Assembly: GCA_020632795.1 (NCBI GenBank)
Contig: JACKEV010000016.1
Location: 186,001 to 250,000 of the forward strand
Direction of reading: 5' to 3'
Origin: Alphaproteobacteria bacterium
GTDB lineage: Bacteria; Myxococcota_A; UBA796; CAJQPC01
DNA: 64,000 nucleotides
A program made the translations under genes and the position numbers. Below are positions 1 through 9,300 of this stretch, piece after piece (position 1 is the first letter of the stretch; every line of letters starts with the position of its first letter). The notes below the pieces were generated by a model. The model did not search any database. It was not told the DNA's origin and saw only the letters and a program-made list of their open reading frames with translations.

Positions 1-92
1 TGCGAACGCTGCGCCGCTTCGGCCTGGACATCCTGGAGCGCGCCCGCGACGGGTACCTGCTGGACGCCGAGGCGCCGGTGCGGCGGGCCTGA
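1..92 (+). CDS. 3' end of an unidentified protein (possible winged-helix regulator)
   Basis: The window opens inside a reading frame that closes with TGA at 90-92. About 29 residues are visible, ending in LRRFGLDILERARDGYLLDA followed by EAPVRRA. An Ile-x-x-x-x-Arg-x-x-Gly-Tyr-x-Leu ending is typical of the last strand of OmpR/PhoB-type winged-helix domains, so a transcriptional regulator is possible. Too little is present to be sure of this, and nothing links it functionally to the peptide-export genes downstream. Confidence 0.35.
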   Translation, partial: RTLRRFGLDILERARDGYLLDAEAPVRRA

Positions 93-246
93 AACGGGGC
101 CCTGATTTCTGAAACGCGGGCTCCGAGGCTGGTCTTTCGGTCCAGGGGCGCTAAGGTATGAGGCACGGAGCGCGGACACGAGCGACGCGCTCCCCACCCG
201 AACCCGGCGACGCCACACAGAGGCTCGTCTTCACCTGGAGTGCGCC

Positions 247-300
247 ATGAAGACCGCGTCGAAGCTCAAGGCCGGCACGAAGTCCGGCCTCGGCCTCTGA
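247..300 (+). CDS. Tiny ORF 1, candidate exported peptide precursor (17 aa)
   Basis: The ORF encodes MKTASKLKAGTKSGLGL. GGAG at 237-240 lies six bases before the ATG, an ideal ribosome binding site. The peptide begins with the same pattern (Met, basic residue, Thr, Ser-basic-x-basic-Ala-Gly) as the next tiny ORF and the N-terminus of the adaptor protein. The genes downstream encode a C39 peptidase exporter; that family removes leaders after Gly-Gly or Gly-Ala, so a peptide substrate should be encoded nearby. A precursor role is an inference. Leader and core would both be far shorter than in known class II bacteriocins. A six-base-pair hairpin (300-314) follows immediately. Confidence 0.5.
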   Translation: MKTASKLKAGTKSGLGL

Positions 301-314
301 GGCCCGCCGGGCCT
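300..314 (+). terminator. Short hairpin after tiny ORF 1
   Basis: AGGCCC-GCC-GGGCCT forms a perfect six-pair stem with a 3-nt loop that begins at the last base of the ORF 1 stop codon. There is no T-run, so it may slow ribosomes or protect the 3' end rather than terminate transcription. Confidence 0.3.
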
Positions 315-350
315 GCCCACCTCCCCCCAACCCACACAGAAGGAGTCGAT

Positions 351-401
351 ATGCGTACGAAGTCCCGCGTCCGCGCCGGCGGCGACGCCTGGGCCGGCTG
401 A
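351..401 (+). CDS. Tiny ORF 2, candidate exported peptide precursor (16 aa)
   Basis: The ORF encodes MRTKSRVRAGGDAWAG. AGGAG at 341-345, five bases before the ATG, is a near-perfect ribosome binding site. The SRVRAGG segment has a true Gly-Gly pair, the classic cut site of C39 peptidases; cleavage there would leave only DAWAG. It matches tiny ORF 1 in its first ten residues and in its upstream octamer. A stable 11-pair hairpin (418-453) lies between it and the adaptor gene, which could make peptide mRNA more abundant than transporter mRNA. Function is inferred from context only. Confidence 0.5.
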   Translation: MRTKSRVRAGGDAWAG

Positions 402-417
402 GCCGGTCTGCTCTCCA

Positions 418-453
418 CCGCCCGCTGCATGGCTCTCTCCCGGCAGCGGGCGG
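418..453 (+). terminator. 11-bp hairpin between peptide ORFs and exporter operon
   Basis: CCGCCCGCTGC (418-428) pairs perfectly with GCAGCGGGCGG (443-453) around a 14-nt loop, followed by the pyrimidine-rich CTTCTCATTCC. It fits an attenuator or partial terminator between the peptide ORFs and the transport genes. It contains the in-frame ATG at 429, which argues that translation of the adaptor starts beyond the hairpin, at 486. Confidence 0.5.
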
Positions 454-485
454 CTTCTCATTCCACACAGATTCTGGGAGCCGCG

Positions 486-1679
486 ATGCAGGTCTGCACC
501 CGCGCTCGGGCGGGCGGCAGCCCGTTCCCCCAGACCCTGCGCGCCCTGGAGGCGGACCACGCGCGCGGGCGGGCCTCGCTCGCCTTCGCCGCGGCCGGCG
601 GCGCGCTGCTGGGGTTGTGGCTGCTCTGGTTCTTCCAGGCCCGGGTCACGCTGCACGCGGTCACCGGCGCCGCGCGTCTGGAGGCCGCTGCCCAGGCCCA
701 CCCCGTGGCGACGGACCTCGCCGGGCGGGTCACCCGGGTGTACGTCGCGCTGGACGATCGGGTCGAGGGCGGCGTGCTGTTGATCTCCCTTGACGACGCC
801 GACGCCCGGCTCGCGGTGGCCGAGGCCGAGGCCCGGTGCGACGGGATCGCCGCCCGGCGCGCGCTGCTCCTGACCGAGCAGGCCGCGCTGCGGGAGGCGC
901 GGGTCGCCCAGGACGCCGCCGGGGACGCGGCCGTGGAGGAGGCCCGCGCCCAGGCCGCCGCCGCCGAGCGCGCGGCCCGCTCCGCCGAGGCCGAGGCCGC
1001 CCGCCTCGACCCCCTGGTCTCCGGCGGGGTCGTCGCCGCCGCCGAGGCCGAGCACGTCGACGCGCTGGCCGGTCAGCGCCGGGCGGAGGCCCGCGCCCGC
1101 GCCCACACCGCCCTCCGCCAGCGCTGGGACAGCGCCCGCGCCGCCGGCGATCGCGCCGCTTCCCTGGCCCGCCTGGAGCAGGACGCCGCCGTGCTGGAGA
1201 GCGAGGCGACCGCCTGCGCCGCCACCCTGGCGCGGCTGCGGCTCACCCTGGCGCACCATCAGGTGCGGGCGCCGGTGTCCGGGGTGGTCGGCGCCCTGAC
1301 CGCGCCGCCCCCCGGGGCCCTGCTGGAGGCCGGCCAGCACGTCGCCACCGTCATCCCCGACGGGCCCCTGCGCGTCCTCGCCGACTTCACCCCCAGCGAG
1401 GCCCTCGGGCACGTCCAGGTGGGTCAGCCCGCCCGGGTGCGCCTGGACGGCTTCCCCTGGAGCCAGTACGGCGCGATCCCGGCCACCGTGCGCCGGGTGG
1501 CCGCCGAGCCGCGCTCCGGCGGCGTGCGCGTCGAACTGGATGTGGACGCGGGGGTCGCGATCGCGGTCCCCTTGACCCACGGCCTGCCGGCGAGCGTTGA
1601 GGTCGCGCTGGAGGAGGTCGCCCCGGCCACGCTCGCGCTGCGTTCAGCGGGTGCGCTGCTCTACCCGAGGGCGCCGTGA
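486..1679 (+). CDS. HlyD-family membrane fusion protein of a peptide exporter
   Basis: This 397-residue protein is a periplasmic adaptor of the HlyD/NHLM type, expected to link an inner-membrane ABC transporter to an outer-membrane channel. One transmembrane helix (about residues 32-52) is followed by a split biotinyl-lipoyl domain (AHPVATDLAGRVTRVYVALD), a long Ala/Glu/Arg-rich coiled-coil hairpin, and a second lipoyl half (VRAPVSGVVGAL). I start it at 486 because GGGAG lies five bases upstream and the in-frame ATG at 429 is inside a hairpin loop. The N-terminus MQVCTRARAGG resembles the two tiny ORFs upstream. Its stop overlaps the GTG start of the peptidase-ABC gene (GTGA), so the two are translationally coupled. 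Confidence 0.85.
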   Translation: MQVCTRARAGGSPFPQTLRALEADHARGRASLAFAAAGGALLGLWLLWFFQARVTLHAVTGAARLEAAAQAHPVATDLAGRVTRVYVALDDRVEGGVLLISLDDADARLAVAEAEARCDGIAARRALLLTEQAALREARVAQDAAGDAAVEEARAQAAAAERAARSAEAEAARLDPLVSGGVVAAAEAEHVDALAGQRRAEARARAHTALRQRWDSARAAGDRAASLARLEQDAAVLESEATACAATLARLRLTLAHHQVRAPVSGVVGALTAPPPGALLEAGQHVATVIPDGPLRVLADFTPSEALGHVQVGQPARVRLDGFPWSQYGAIPATVRRVAAEPRSGGVRVELDVDAGVAIAVPLTHGLPASVEVALEEVAPATLALRSAGALLYPRAP

Positions 1680-4261
1680 GGCCCCGCCTGCTGGCGCCCG
1701 AGGTGCTCCAGACCTCCGCGATGGACTGCGGGCCCGCCGCCCTCAAGGCCCTGCTGGAGGGCTGCGGCGTCCCGGTCCACCTGGGGCGCCTGCGGGAGGC
1801 CTGCCAGACCGACGTCGACGGCACCTCCATCTCCACCCTGGAGGAGGTCGCCTGCGCCCTGGGCCTGCGCTGCGAGGAGGTGATGCTGCCCGCCGACCAC
1901 CTGCTGCTGGAGGAGGCCCGCGCGCTCCCCGCGCTCGCGGTGGTCGTCAACCCTGGCGGGACCACCCACTTCGTGGTCGTGTGGCGGACCCTGGGGCCCC
2001 TGGTGCAGGTGATGGACCCGGCCGTGGGCCGCCGGTGGCTGACCCGGGCGCAGCTCCTCAGCGTCCTCTACGCGCACACCCTGGCGGTCCCGGCGGAGGC
2101 CTGGCGGGACTGGGCCTCCGGCGAGGAGGGCCTGGGCGCGCTCCGGCAGCGGCTGGAGGCCCTGGGGATCCTGGCGGCGCCGCTGCTGGAGGAGGCCCTC
2201 GCCGCGCCGGGCTGGCGGGCGCTGGCCGCCCTCGACGCGGCGACCCGATCGACGGCGGCGCTCGTGCAGGCAGGCGGGCTGCGGCGCGGGGCGGAGGCGG
2301 CGCGGGCCGTGACACGCCTCGCCGCGCGCCCCGACGACCTCCCCGACGCCTTCTGGTCCGTGCGGCTGGAGGGGGACGGCGGGACCCTGCGGCTGCGCGG
2401 GGCGGTGCTGCTCCGCGCGCAGGGGCGCCAGCCAGCCTCCCCGGCGGCGCTCCCCCCGGAGCTTCGGGAGGCCGCCGCGCCGCCGCCGCGCCCGCTGGCC
2501 GCGCTGGGGGCGGTGCTGCGGGAGGGCGGCCTGCTGCGCCCCGCCGCGCTGGGCGTCGCGGTGGGGCTGTCCGCGCTGACGCTGCTGCTGGAGGCCCTGC
2601 TGATGGCGGTCCTGCTGGACATGGGCGCCGCGCTGGGGCTGCGGATCGAGCGCCTGGGGGCCTGGGCTGCGCTGATCGCCTTGATCACGGCCTCTCTGCT
2701 CATCGAGCTGCCGACGACGCGCGGTGTCCTGGGCCTGGGGCGGGCGCTGGAGGTCCGGCTGCGGCGGGCCTTCGCCGAGAAGGTGCCCCGGCTCCCGGAC
2801 CGCTACTTCCGCAGCCGCCTGATCTCGGACATGGCCGAGCGCAGCCACAGCCTGCACGCGCTCCGCCAGGTGCCGGTGCTGGGCCAGCAGCTCCTGCGGG
2901 CGCTGTGCCAGCTCGGGCTCACCCTGGTGGCGCTCACGCTCCTGGACCCGGCGACCGCGCCGATCGTGCTGGCGGCGGGGGTCCTCTCCGTGGGGCTCCC
3001 GCTGCTCTTCCACCCGCTGCTCGCTGAGCAGGACGTGCGGGTCCGGGCCCAGCTCGGCGCGCTCAGCCGCTTCACCTTCGACGCGCTGCGCGGGCTGGCC
3101 CCGATCGCCAGCCACGGGGCCGCCCGCGCCCTGCGTCGGGAGCACGAGGCGCTGGTGGTGGCGTGGGGGCGGGCGGGCCTGGACCTCCAGCGCACCGCCG
3201 TCGGCGTCGAGGCGCTGCTGTCGGGGGTGGGCTACGGGATGGCGGTGGCGCTGGTGGGGGCGCACGCCGCCCATGCCGAGGAGACCGGCGCCACGCTCCT
3301 GCTGGTGTACTGGGCGCTCTCGGTGCCCGCGCTGGGGCAGGAGGTGGCCCTCGTCGCCCGTCAGGTCCCCAGCCTGCGCAGCGTGGTCCTCCGCGCGCTG
3401 GAGCCGCTGCAGACCCCGGAGGACGAGGCGGGAGAGGCGCCGGAGGACACGCCTTCGGGCGGGGTCGGGGTGGCCCTGGAGGGGGTGTCCGTGGCCGCCG
3501 GGGGGCACGCCGTACTGCGAAACGTCAACCTGCAGGTGACGCCGGGCAGCCATGTGGCCATCGTGGGCCCCTCGGGCTCGGGGAAGTCCTCGCTGGTGGG
3601 GCTCCTGTTGGGCTGGCACCGCCCGGCGCGGGGGCGCCTGCGGGTGGACGGCCAGCCCCTGGACGCGGGGCGGCTGCGCGCGCTGCGTCGGCGCACCGTC
3701 TGGGTGGACCCGGCGGTGCAGCTCTGGAACCGCTCCTTCCTGCACAACCTCCGCTACGGGGCGGCGCGCCGTGACGCGCCCGTCGGGGCCGCGCTGGAGG
3801 AGGCCGCGCTGATGGGCGTGCTGAATGGCCTGCCCCAGGGCCTCCAGACCCCGCTGGGCGAGGGCGGCGGGCTGGTCTCCGGCGGGGAGGGCCAGCGGGT
3901 GCGCTTCGGCCGCGCCCTGTGCGGGGGCGACCCGGGGCTGGTGATCCTCGACGAGGCCTTCCGGGGGCTGGAGCGGGACCAGCGCCGGGCGCTGCTGGGT
4001 CGGGCCCGGCGGCGCTGGGCGGGCGCGACGCTGCTCTGTGTAACCCATGACGTCACAGAGACCGCTGCCTTCCCCCGCGTGCTGGTGCTCGAGGGCGGGC
4101 GCATCGTCGAGGACGGCACCCCGGCAGCGCTCCTGGCCGACCCGGGCTCTCGCTACCGCGCGCTGATCGACGCCGAGGCCGCCACCGCCCGCGTGTGGTC
4201 GGGGGGCCGGTGGCGGCGGCTCCGGGTGGTGGAGGGGGCGGTACGGGAGGCGCGGCCATGA
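1676..4261 (+). CDS. Peptidase-containing ABC transporter (C39 type)
   Basis: This 861-residue protein combines leader peptidase and exporter in the inner membrane. Residues 1-140 form a C39 cysteine peptidase with all expected residues: Gln12, Cys18 (MDCGPAA), His98 (TTHFVVV) and Asp114 (VMDP). A six-helix permease region follows (about 285-580), then an ATPase domain with Walker A GPSGSGKSS (about 631), signature VSGGEGQR, Walker B LVILDEAF and His-loop VTHD. The family cuts precursors after a double glycine and exports the product. A segment of about 140 residues between peptidase and permease is longer than in classical bacteriocin exporters. The GTG start overlaps the adaptor's stop, and the gene's own end overlaps the next start (ATGA). 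Confidence 0.92.
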   Translation: MRPRLLAPEVLQTSAMDCGPAALKALLEGCGVPVHLGRLREACQTDVDGTSISTLEEVACALGLRCEEVMLPADHLLLEEARALPALAVVVNPGGTTHFVVVWRTLGPLVQVMDPAVGRRWLTRAQLLSVLYAHTLAVPAEAWRDWASGEEGLGALRQRLEALGILAAPLLEEALAAPGWRALAALDAATRSTAALVQAGGLRRGAEAARAVTRLAARPDDLPDAFWSVRLEGDGGTLRLRGAVLLRAQGRQPASPAALPPELREAAAPPPRPLAALGAVLREGGLLRPAALGVAVGLSALTLLLEALLMAVLLDMGAALGLRIERLGAWAALIALITASLLIELPTTRGVLGLGRALEVRLRRAFAEKVPRLPDRYFRSRLISDMAERSHSLHALRQVPVLGQQLLRALCQLGLTLVALTLLDPATAPIVLAAGVLSVGLPLLFHPLLAEQDVRVRAQLGALSRFTFDALRGLAPIASHGAARALRREHEALVVAWGRAGLDLQRTAVGVEALLSGVGYGMAVALVGAHAAHAEETGATLLLVYWALSVPALGQEVALVARQVPSLRSVVLRALEPLQTPEDEAGEAPEDTPSGGVGVALEGVSVAAGGHAVLRNVNLQVTPGSHVAIVGPSGSGKSSLVGLLLGWHRPARGRLRVDGQPLDAGRLRALRRRTVWVDPAVQLWNRSFLHNLRYGAARRDAPVGAALEEAALMGVLNGLPQGLQTPLGEGGGLVSGGEGQRVRFGRALCGGDPGLVILDEAFRGLERDQRRALLGRARRRWAGATLLCVTHDVTETAAFPRVLVLEGGRIVEDGTPAALLADPGSRYRALIDAEAATARVWSGGRWRRLRVVEGAVREARP

Positions 4262-6321
4262 CCCTGCCCACCTGGCCGATCGCGGAGGCGCCCCGCGCCC
4301 TGGCCGCCCTGGCCGAGGCCGCCGGGCTCGGGGTGACGCCCGCCCCGGAGGTGGGGGACGCCCCGATGGAGGCCGTCGCGGCGTCGATGGGGCTGGAGGT
4401 CGAGGCCACCGTGCTCCGCTACCCCGAGGTGGACGACGCGCTCCTGCGGCTCGGCCCGGCGCTGCTGCGGCCGACCTCGACGCCGGAGGAGGCGCTGGTG
4501 TTGCTGGGGGCGCGGCGCGGGCGCCTCGTGCTGCTCGGGCCCGACGGGCGGCGGCACCGGGTGGCGCTGGCCCCCGTCCGGGCGGCCCTGGTCGCCCACC
4601 TGGAGGCGCGGGTGGCCCCCGTCGTGGCCCGGACCCTGGGGGAGGTCATGGCGGAGGGCCCCCGGCGGGCGCGGGTGGCGCGGGCGCTCTTCGTGCAACT
4701 CCTGCAGGGGGCGCCCTGCGAGGGGGTATGGCAGCTTCGGCTGCCCCCCGAGGCCCCGCTGGCCCGCCAGGGGTGGTTCGGGGGGCTGGGCCGGGCGCTG
4801 GCGGCGCTCCTGGGGGCCTCGGCGTTGGCGTATGGGCTGCACCTGCTCTCCTGGGCGCTGATCGGCCGCGCCGCGCTCCAGGGACGCCTGGACGCGGGGT
4901 GGAGCATGGCGTGGGTCCTGGTGCTGCTGACCCTGCTGCCGACCCGGCTGCTGGTGACCTGGAGCCAGGGGGTGTTCACCCTCGGCGGGGGCACGCTCCT
5001 CAAGCGGCGCCTGCTCCAGGGGGCCCTGCGGATGGACCCGGAGGCGGTGAAGCGGGAGGGGGTGGGGCGGTCCGTCGGCCGGGTCCACGAGGCCGAGGCG
5101 GTCGAGCGGCTCGCCCTGAGCGGCGGGATCGCCGGCGCGCTCGCCACCCTGGAGCTGGTCGGGGCCGCGGGGGTGCTGGCTGTAGGGGCGGGGGGCCTGC
5201 CCCACGCGCTGCTCCTGCTGGGGTGGACGGCGCTGCTGCTCGGGTTGGCCCGGCGGTTCACCGGACGCCTGGCCCGGTGGACCGCCCAGAGGGTGGCGAT
5301 GAGCAGCGCCCTGGTCGAGCAGATGATCGGCCACCGCACCCGCCTGGCCCAGCAGCCCCAGGCCCGCTGGCACGAGGACGAGGACCAGGAGCTGACCCGC
5401 GCCCTGGCCTGCGCCGCGGCGATGGATCGGGACCTGGCCCACCTCCTGGTGACCGGCCCCCGCGCGTGGATGCTGCTGGGGCTGCTGGGGTTGGCGGGGC
5501 CGTTCCTGGCGGGGACGCCGCAGTCCGGGCTGGCGCTCGGCCTGGGGGGCGTGCTGCTCGCCGAGCAGGCCCTGCGGCGGCTGACGGCCGGCCTCGCCCA
5601 GCTCGCCGGGGCGGCGGTGGCCCATGAGCGGCTCCGGCCCCTGCTGGACGCGGCCCGGCGCCGACCGGCGGTGGGGCAGCCCGGCGCCTGGGGCCCGAGG
5701 GATCCGGCGGCCCCGCTCATCGACGCCCGCGGGGTCGGATTCCGCTACGATCCGCGTCGTCCACCGGTGATCACCGGGTGCAGCCTGCGGATCGGCGCCG
5801 GGGAGCGGGTGCTCGTGGAGGGCGCCAGCGGCGGGGGCAAGTCCACGCTGGCGGCGCTCGTGGCGGGGCTGCGCACGCCGGAGGTCGGGCTCCTGCTGTG
5901 CGGGGGGCTGGATCGGGCGACCCTGGGCGCCGCGGGTTGGCGTCGGCGGGTGGTCGCCGCGCCGCAGCACCACGAGAACCATGTGCTCGCCAACACCCTC
6001 GCCTTCAACCTGCTGATGGGGCGCCGCTGGCCGCCCCCCCCGGGGGATCTGGAGGAGGCCGAGGCGGTGTGCGCGGAGCTGGGCCTGGGGCCGCTGTTGG
6101 CGCGCATGCCCGCCGGGCTGATGCAGCGGGTGGGCGAGACAGGCTGGCAGCTCTCCCACGGGGAGCAGAGCCGGGTGTTCGTGGCCCGGGCGCTGCTCCA
6201 GGGCGCGGACCTCGTGGTGCTGGACGAGAGCTTCGTCGCGCTGGATCCCGAGACCCTGCGGGCGGCGATGGCCTGCGTGTGGCGCCGCGCGCCCGCGCTG
6301 CTGGTGGTCGCGCACCCCTGA
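4258..6321 (+). CDS. Second ABC transporter (permease-ATPase) of the peptide exporter
   Basis: A 687-residue exporter half whose ATG overlaps the preceding stop (ATGA). The N-terminal 170 residues are Ala/Leu-rich, with no Cys-His-Asp peptidase triad; they may be a decayed or substrate-binding counterpart of the C39 region. Membrane helices span about 180-460. The ATPase domain has Walker A EGASGGGKST (about 520), a diverged signature QLSHGEQSR and Walker B LVVLDES, and ends just after the His-loop (VVAHP), so the C-terminus is short. A peptidase-ABC plus a plain ABC plus an HlyD protein is the gene set of NHLM-type bacteriocin exporters. The two ABC proteins probably form a heterodimer (inference). 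Confidence 0.85.
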   Translation: MTLPTWPIAEAPRALAALAEAAGLGVTPAPEVGDAPMEAVAASMGLEVEATVLRYPEVDDALLRLGPALLRPTSTPEEALVLLGARRGRLVLLGPDGRRHRVALAPVRAALVAHLEARVAPVVARTLGEVMAEGPRRARVARALFVQLLQGAPCEGVWQLRLPPEAPLARQGWFGGLGRALAALLGASALAYGLHLLSWALIGRAALQGRLDAGWSMAWVLVLLTLLPTRLLVTWSQGVFTLGGGTLLKRRLLQGALRMDPEAVKREGVGRSVGRVHEAEAVERLALSGGIAGALATLELVGAAGVLAVGAGGLPHALLLLGWTALLLGLARRFTGRLARWTAQRVAMSSALVEQMIGHRTRLAQQPQARWHEDEDQELTRALACAAAMDRDLAHLLVTGPRAWMLLGLLGLAGPFLAGTPQSGLALGLGGVLLAEQALRRLTAGLAQLAGAAVAHERLRPLLDAARRRPAVGQPGAWGPRDPAAPLIDARGVGFRYDPRRPPVITGCSLRIGAGERVLVEGASGGGKSTLAALVAGLRTPEVGLLLCGGLDRATLGAAGWRRRVVAAPQHHENHVLANTLAFNLLMGRRWPPPPGDLEEAEAVCAELGLGPLLARMPAGLMQRVGETGWQLSHGEQSRVFVARALLQGADLVVLDESFVALDPETLRAAMACVWRRAPALLVVAHP

Positions 6322-6373
6322 GGGCCCGGCCCCCGAGCAGCGCCCCCACCGCCGCCGTGCTACTGCGGGGGGC

Positions 6374-9300
6374 GTGGCAGGCCATCGACTGATCCTGGCG
6401 GAGAAGCCGAGCGTCGCGCGGGACATCGCGCGGGCGCTGGGGGTGCGGGGGCGGCGGGACGGCTGGATCGAGGGCGGGGACTGGCGGGTCTCGTGGTGCC
6501 TCGGGCACCTCGTGGAGCTGGAGGAGCCCAAGGGCATGGACCCGGCGTGGTCGTCCTGGCGCCTGGACACCCTGCCCATGCTGCCGGAGGTCTTCTCGCT
6601 GCGGGTCCGGGCGGGGGCCGAAGACCAGTGGGGCGTCGTGCGCAAGCTCCTCCGTGATCCCGATCTCATCGAGGTCATCAACGCCTGCGACGCGGGGCGC
6701 GAGGGCGAGCTGATCTTCGCGTATGTCTACGAGCTGTCCGGCTGCACCGCCCCGGTGCGGCGCCTGTGGGTCTCCTCGATGACCGAGCGCGCGATCCGCG
6801 AGGGCATGGAGCGCCTGCGGCCCGGCGCGGCCCTGAAGGACCTGGAGGACGCCGCGCGCTGCCGCAGCGAGGCCGACTGGCTGGTCGGGCTCAACGCCAC
6901 CCGGGCGATGACCGTGGCGGTGCGCGAGCTGGGCGGCGGGGGGCTCTTGTCCCTGGGGCGGGTGCAGACCCCGGTGCTGGCGATGATCGTCGACCGGGAG
7001 CGGGAGATCACCAGCTTCGAGCCCCAGGACTTCTGGCAGCTCAAGGTCACCCTGGAGGCCACCACCGGGGCCGCCGCCGGGGAGCGCTGGGAGGCCACCT
7101 GGACGGGCCGGGACGCGGAGGGCAAGCCTGTCGACCGCCTCTTCGAGCGCCCCCGGGCCGAGGCCCTGGCCGCAGCGGTCGACGGCCAGGGCGCGGTGGT
7201 CACCGAGGTCCAGCGCAAGAAGAAGCGCGAGCCCCCGCCGCTGCTCTACGACCTCACCACCCTCCAGCGGGAGGCCAACGCGCGGCTGGGCATCTCGGCG
7301 CGGCGCTGCCTGGATGTGCTTCAGGCCCTCTACGAGCGCCACAAGGTGGTGACCTACCCTCGCACCGACTCCCGGCACCTGGGCAGCGACATGGTGCCGC
7401 TGTTGCCGGGGCTGGTGAAGGCGCTGGACTTCGGGCCCTACGCCGCCGCGTCCGCCGACATCCTCTCCCGCTGGCCGGTGACGCTGGGAGACCGGGTCAT
7501 CGACGACGCCGAGGTCAGCGACCACCACGCGATCATCCCCACGGGCACGGACCCCCGCGCCTGCGGCCTCTCCCCGCTGGAGAAGCGGGTCTTCGACCTG
7601 GTCGCCCGGCGCTTCCTGGCGGTGTTCTTGCCCGACGCGGTGTTCGCGACGGCCACGGTGGACGCGGTCATCGCCGAGGCGCTGTTCCGCGCTCGGGGCC
7701 GCCAGCGGCTGGAGGCGGGGTGGCAGACCATCGACCCGCCGCGCTCGTCGGGGAAGCGCGCCGAGGTCGTGCTGCCGGCGGTGGACACCGGGGACCGGGC
7801 CGCCCAGGTGGGCCTGGAGATCAAGGACGGCCAGACCCGACCGCCCAAGCGCTACACCGAGGCCACCCTGCTGGGCGCGATGGAGCGGGCCGGCGAGAAG
7901 CTGGACGAGGCGGAGCTGCGCCGGGCGATGAAGCGCAGCGGCCTGGGCACCCCGGCCACCCGCGCGGCCATCATCGAGACGCTCATCCAGCGGGGCTACG
8001 TGCTGCGGGACGCCCGGGACCTGCTCCCCAGCCCCCAGGGCTGCGCGCTGATCGACGCCCTGCCGGTCGAGGCCCTGCGCTCCCCCCGGCTGACCGGCGC
8101 CTGGGAGGCCCGGTTGGTCGCCATGACCGAGGGCCAGGAGGCCCGCGCGGGGTTCATGGCGGACATCCGCCGCTTCACCGCCGAGGCGGTCGAGGCGCTG
8201 AAGGCCACCCGCGTCGCCCACGACGTCGCCCGGATCCTCAGCCCACCCCAGGAGGCCGGCGAGGTCCTGGGGGCCTGCCCCCGCTGCGGCGGGTCGGTCC
8301 GCCGCCAGGGGCCCGGCTGGCGCTGCGACGGCTGCCCGCTCTACATCCACGGCCAGGTCGCCCGCCGGGAGGTCAGCGTGCGCATGGCCCGGGCCCTGCT
8401 CCAGTCGGGGCAGACCCCGGTGGTCAAGGGCTTCCGCAGCAAGGAGGGCAAGCGCTTCGCCGCCGCCCTGGCCCTGGACGCGGAGGGCAAGGTGGTCTTC
8501 CACTTCCCCGAGCCCGAGGCCCTGGGCCCCTGCCCGGCCTGCGGCACCCCGGTGCGGGCGCGGGGGAAGGTCTACACCTGCGACACCGGGCGCGACTGCG
8601 CCTTCGTGGTCTTCCAGGAGATGAGCGGGCGGGCGATCGCCGAGGACGAGGTGCGGCGGCTCCTGAAGGACGGCGAGGCCGGGCCCTTCGACGACTTCAA
8701 GACCCGCGACGGCGAGGCCTTCACCGGCGCGCTGCGCTGGGAGGATGGGCGGGTGCGGGTGCGCCGGGCGGACCGGCGGGAGGGCGCGGGGGCGGTCGGG
8801 GCCTGCCCGCGCTGCGGGGCGGCGGTGGGCTTCGCGGGGGGCGACTGGCGCTGCGGGGGCTGCGACTTCCGGATCCCCGGGACCGTGGCCCGCCGCCCGA
8901 TCCGCGCTGAGGACGCCCAGGCCCTGCTCAAGGACGGGCGCACCGGGCGGCTGTACGGCTTCCGGCAGTCCGGCGGGGCGCTGTTCCGGGCGGCCTGCGT
9001 GCTCGACCCGGGCGGCGGGGTGCAGCTCGACTTCGCCGGGGGGAGCGGGCCTCGGGAGGCGCCGCCGGGCGGGCCCGCGCCGGCCTTCGGCGAGGTGGTG
9101 GACTGCCCGGTGTGCGTGCACGCGGGCAGCCTGGAGCCCGGCTACGTGGTGCGCGGCCGGGCGGCCTGGGGCTGCTCCCGGTGGCGGGAGGGCTGCCGCA
9201 TGACCCTCCCCTTCGTGGTCTCCGGCCTGGCCCTGCCCGAGGACGAGGCCCGCCGCTTCTTCGACAAGGCCCGGGCGACCCGGTACCTCAAGGGCTTCAC

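Larger units (their letters stand above)
213..470 (+). repeat. Three copies of CCACACAG, one before each of three ORFs
   Basis: The octamer CCACACAG occurs at 213-220, 332-339 and 463-470. Each copy sits 11 to 26 nt upstream of the start codon of a successive ORF (247, 351, 486), with a purine-rich ribosome binding site between the octamer and the start. The arrangement looks like tandem duplication of a small leader-plus-ORF unit. Confidence 0.7.

Noticed and set aside
429..485. Upstream ATG at 429 as the adaptor start
   Set aside because: It lies in the loop of an 11-bp hairpin, lacks a ribosome binding site, and a well-spaced GGGAG precedes 486.
231..1580. Long minus-strand frame opposite the adaptor gene (and similar frames opposite most large genes)
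   Set aside because: Gly/Ala/Arg/Pro-rich composition without motifs; it is the shadow expected opposite GC-rich coding sequence.
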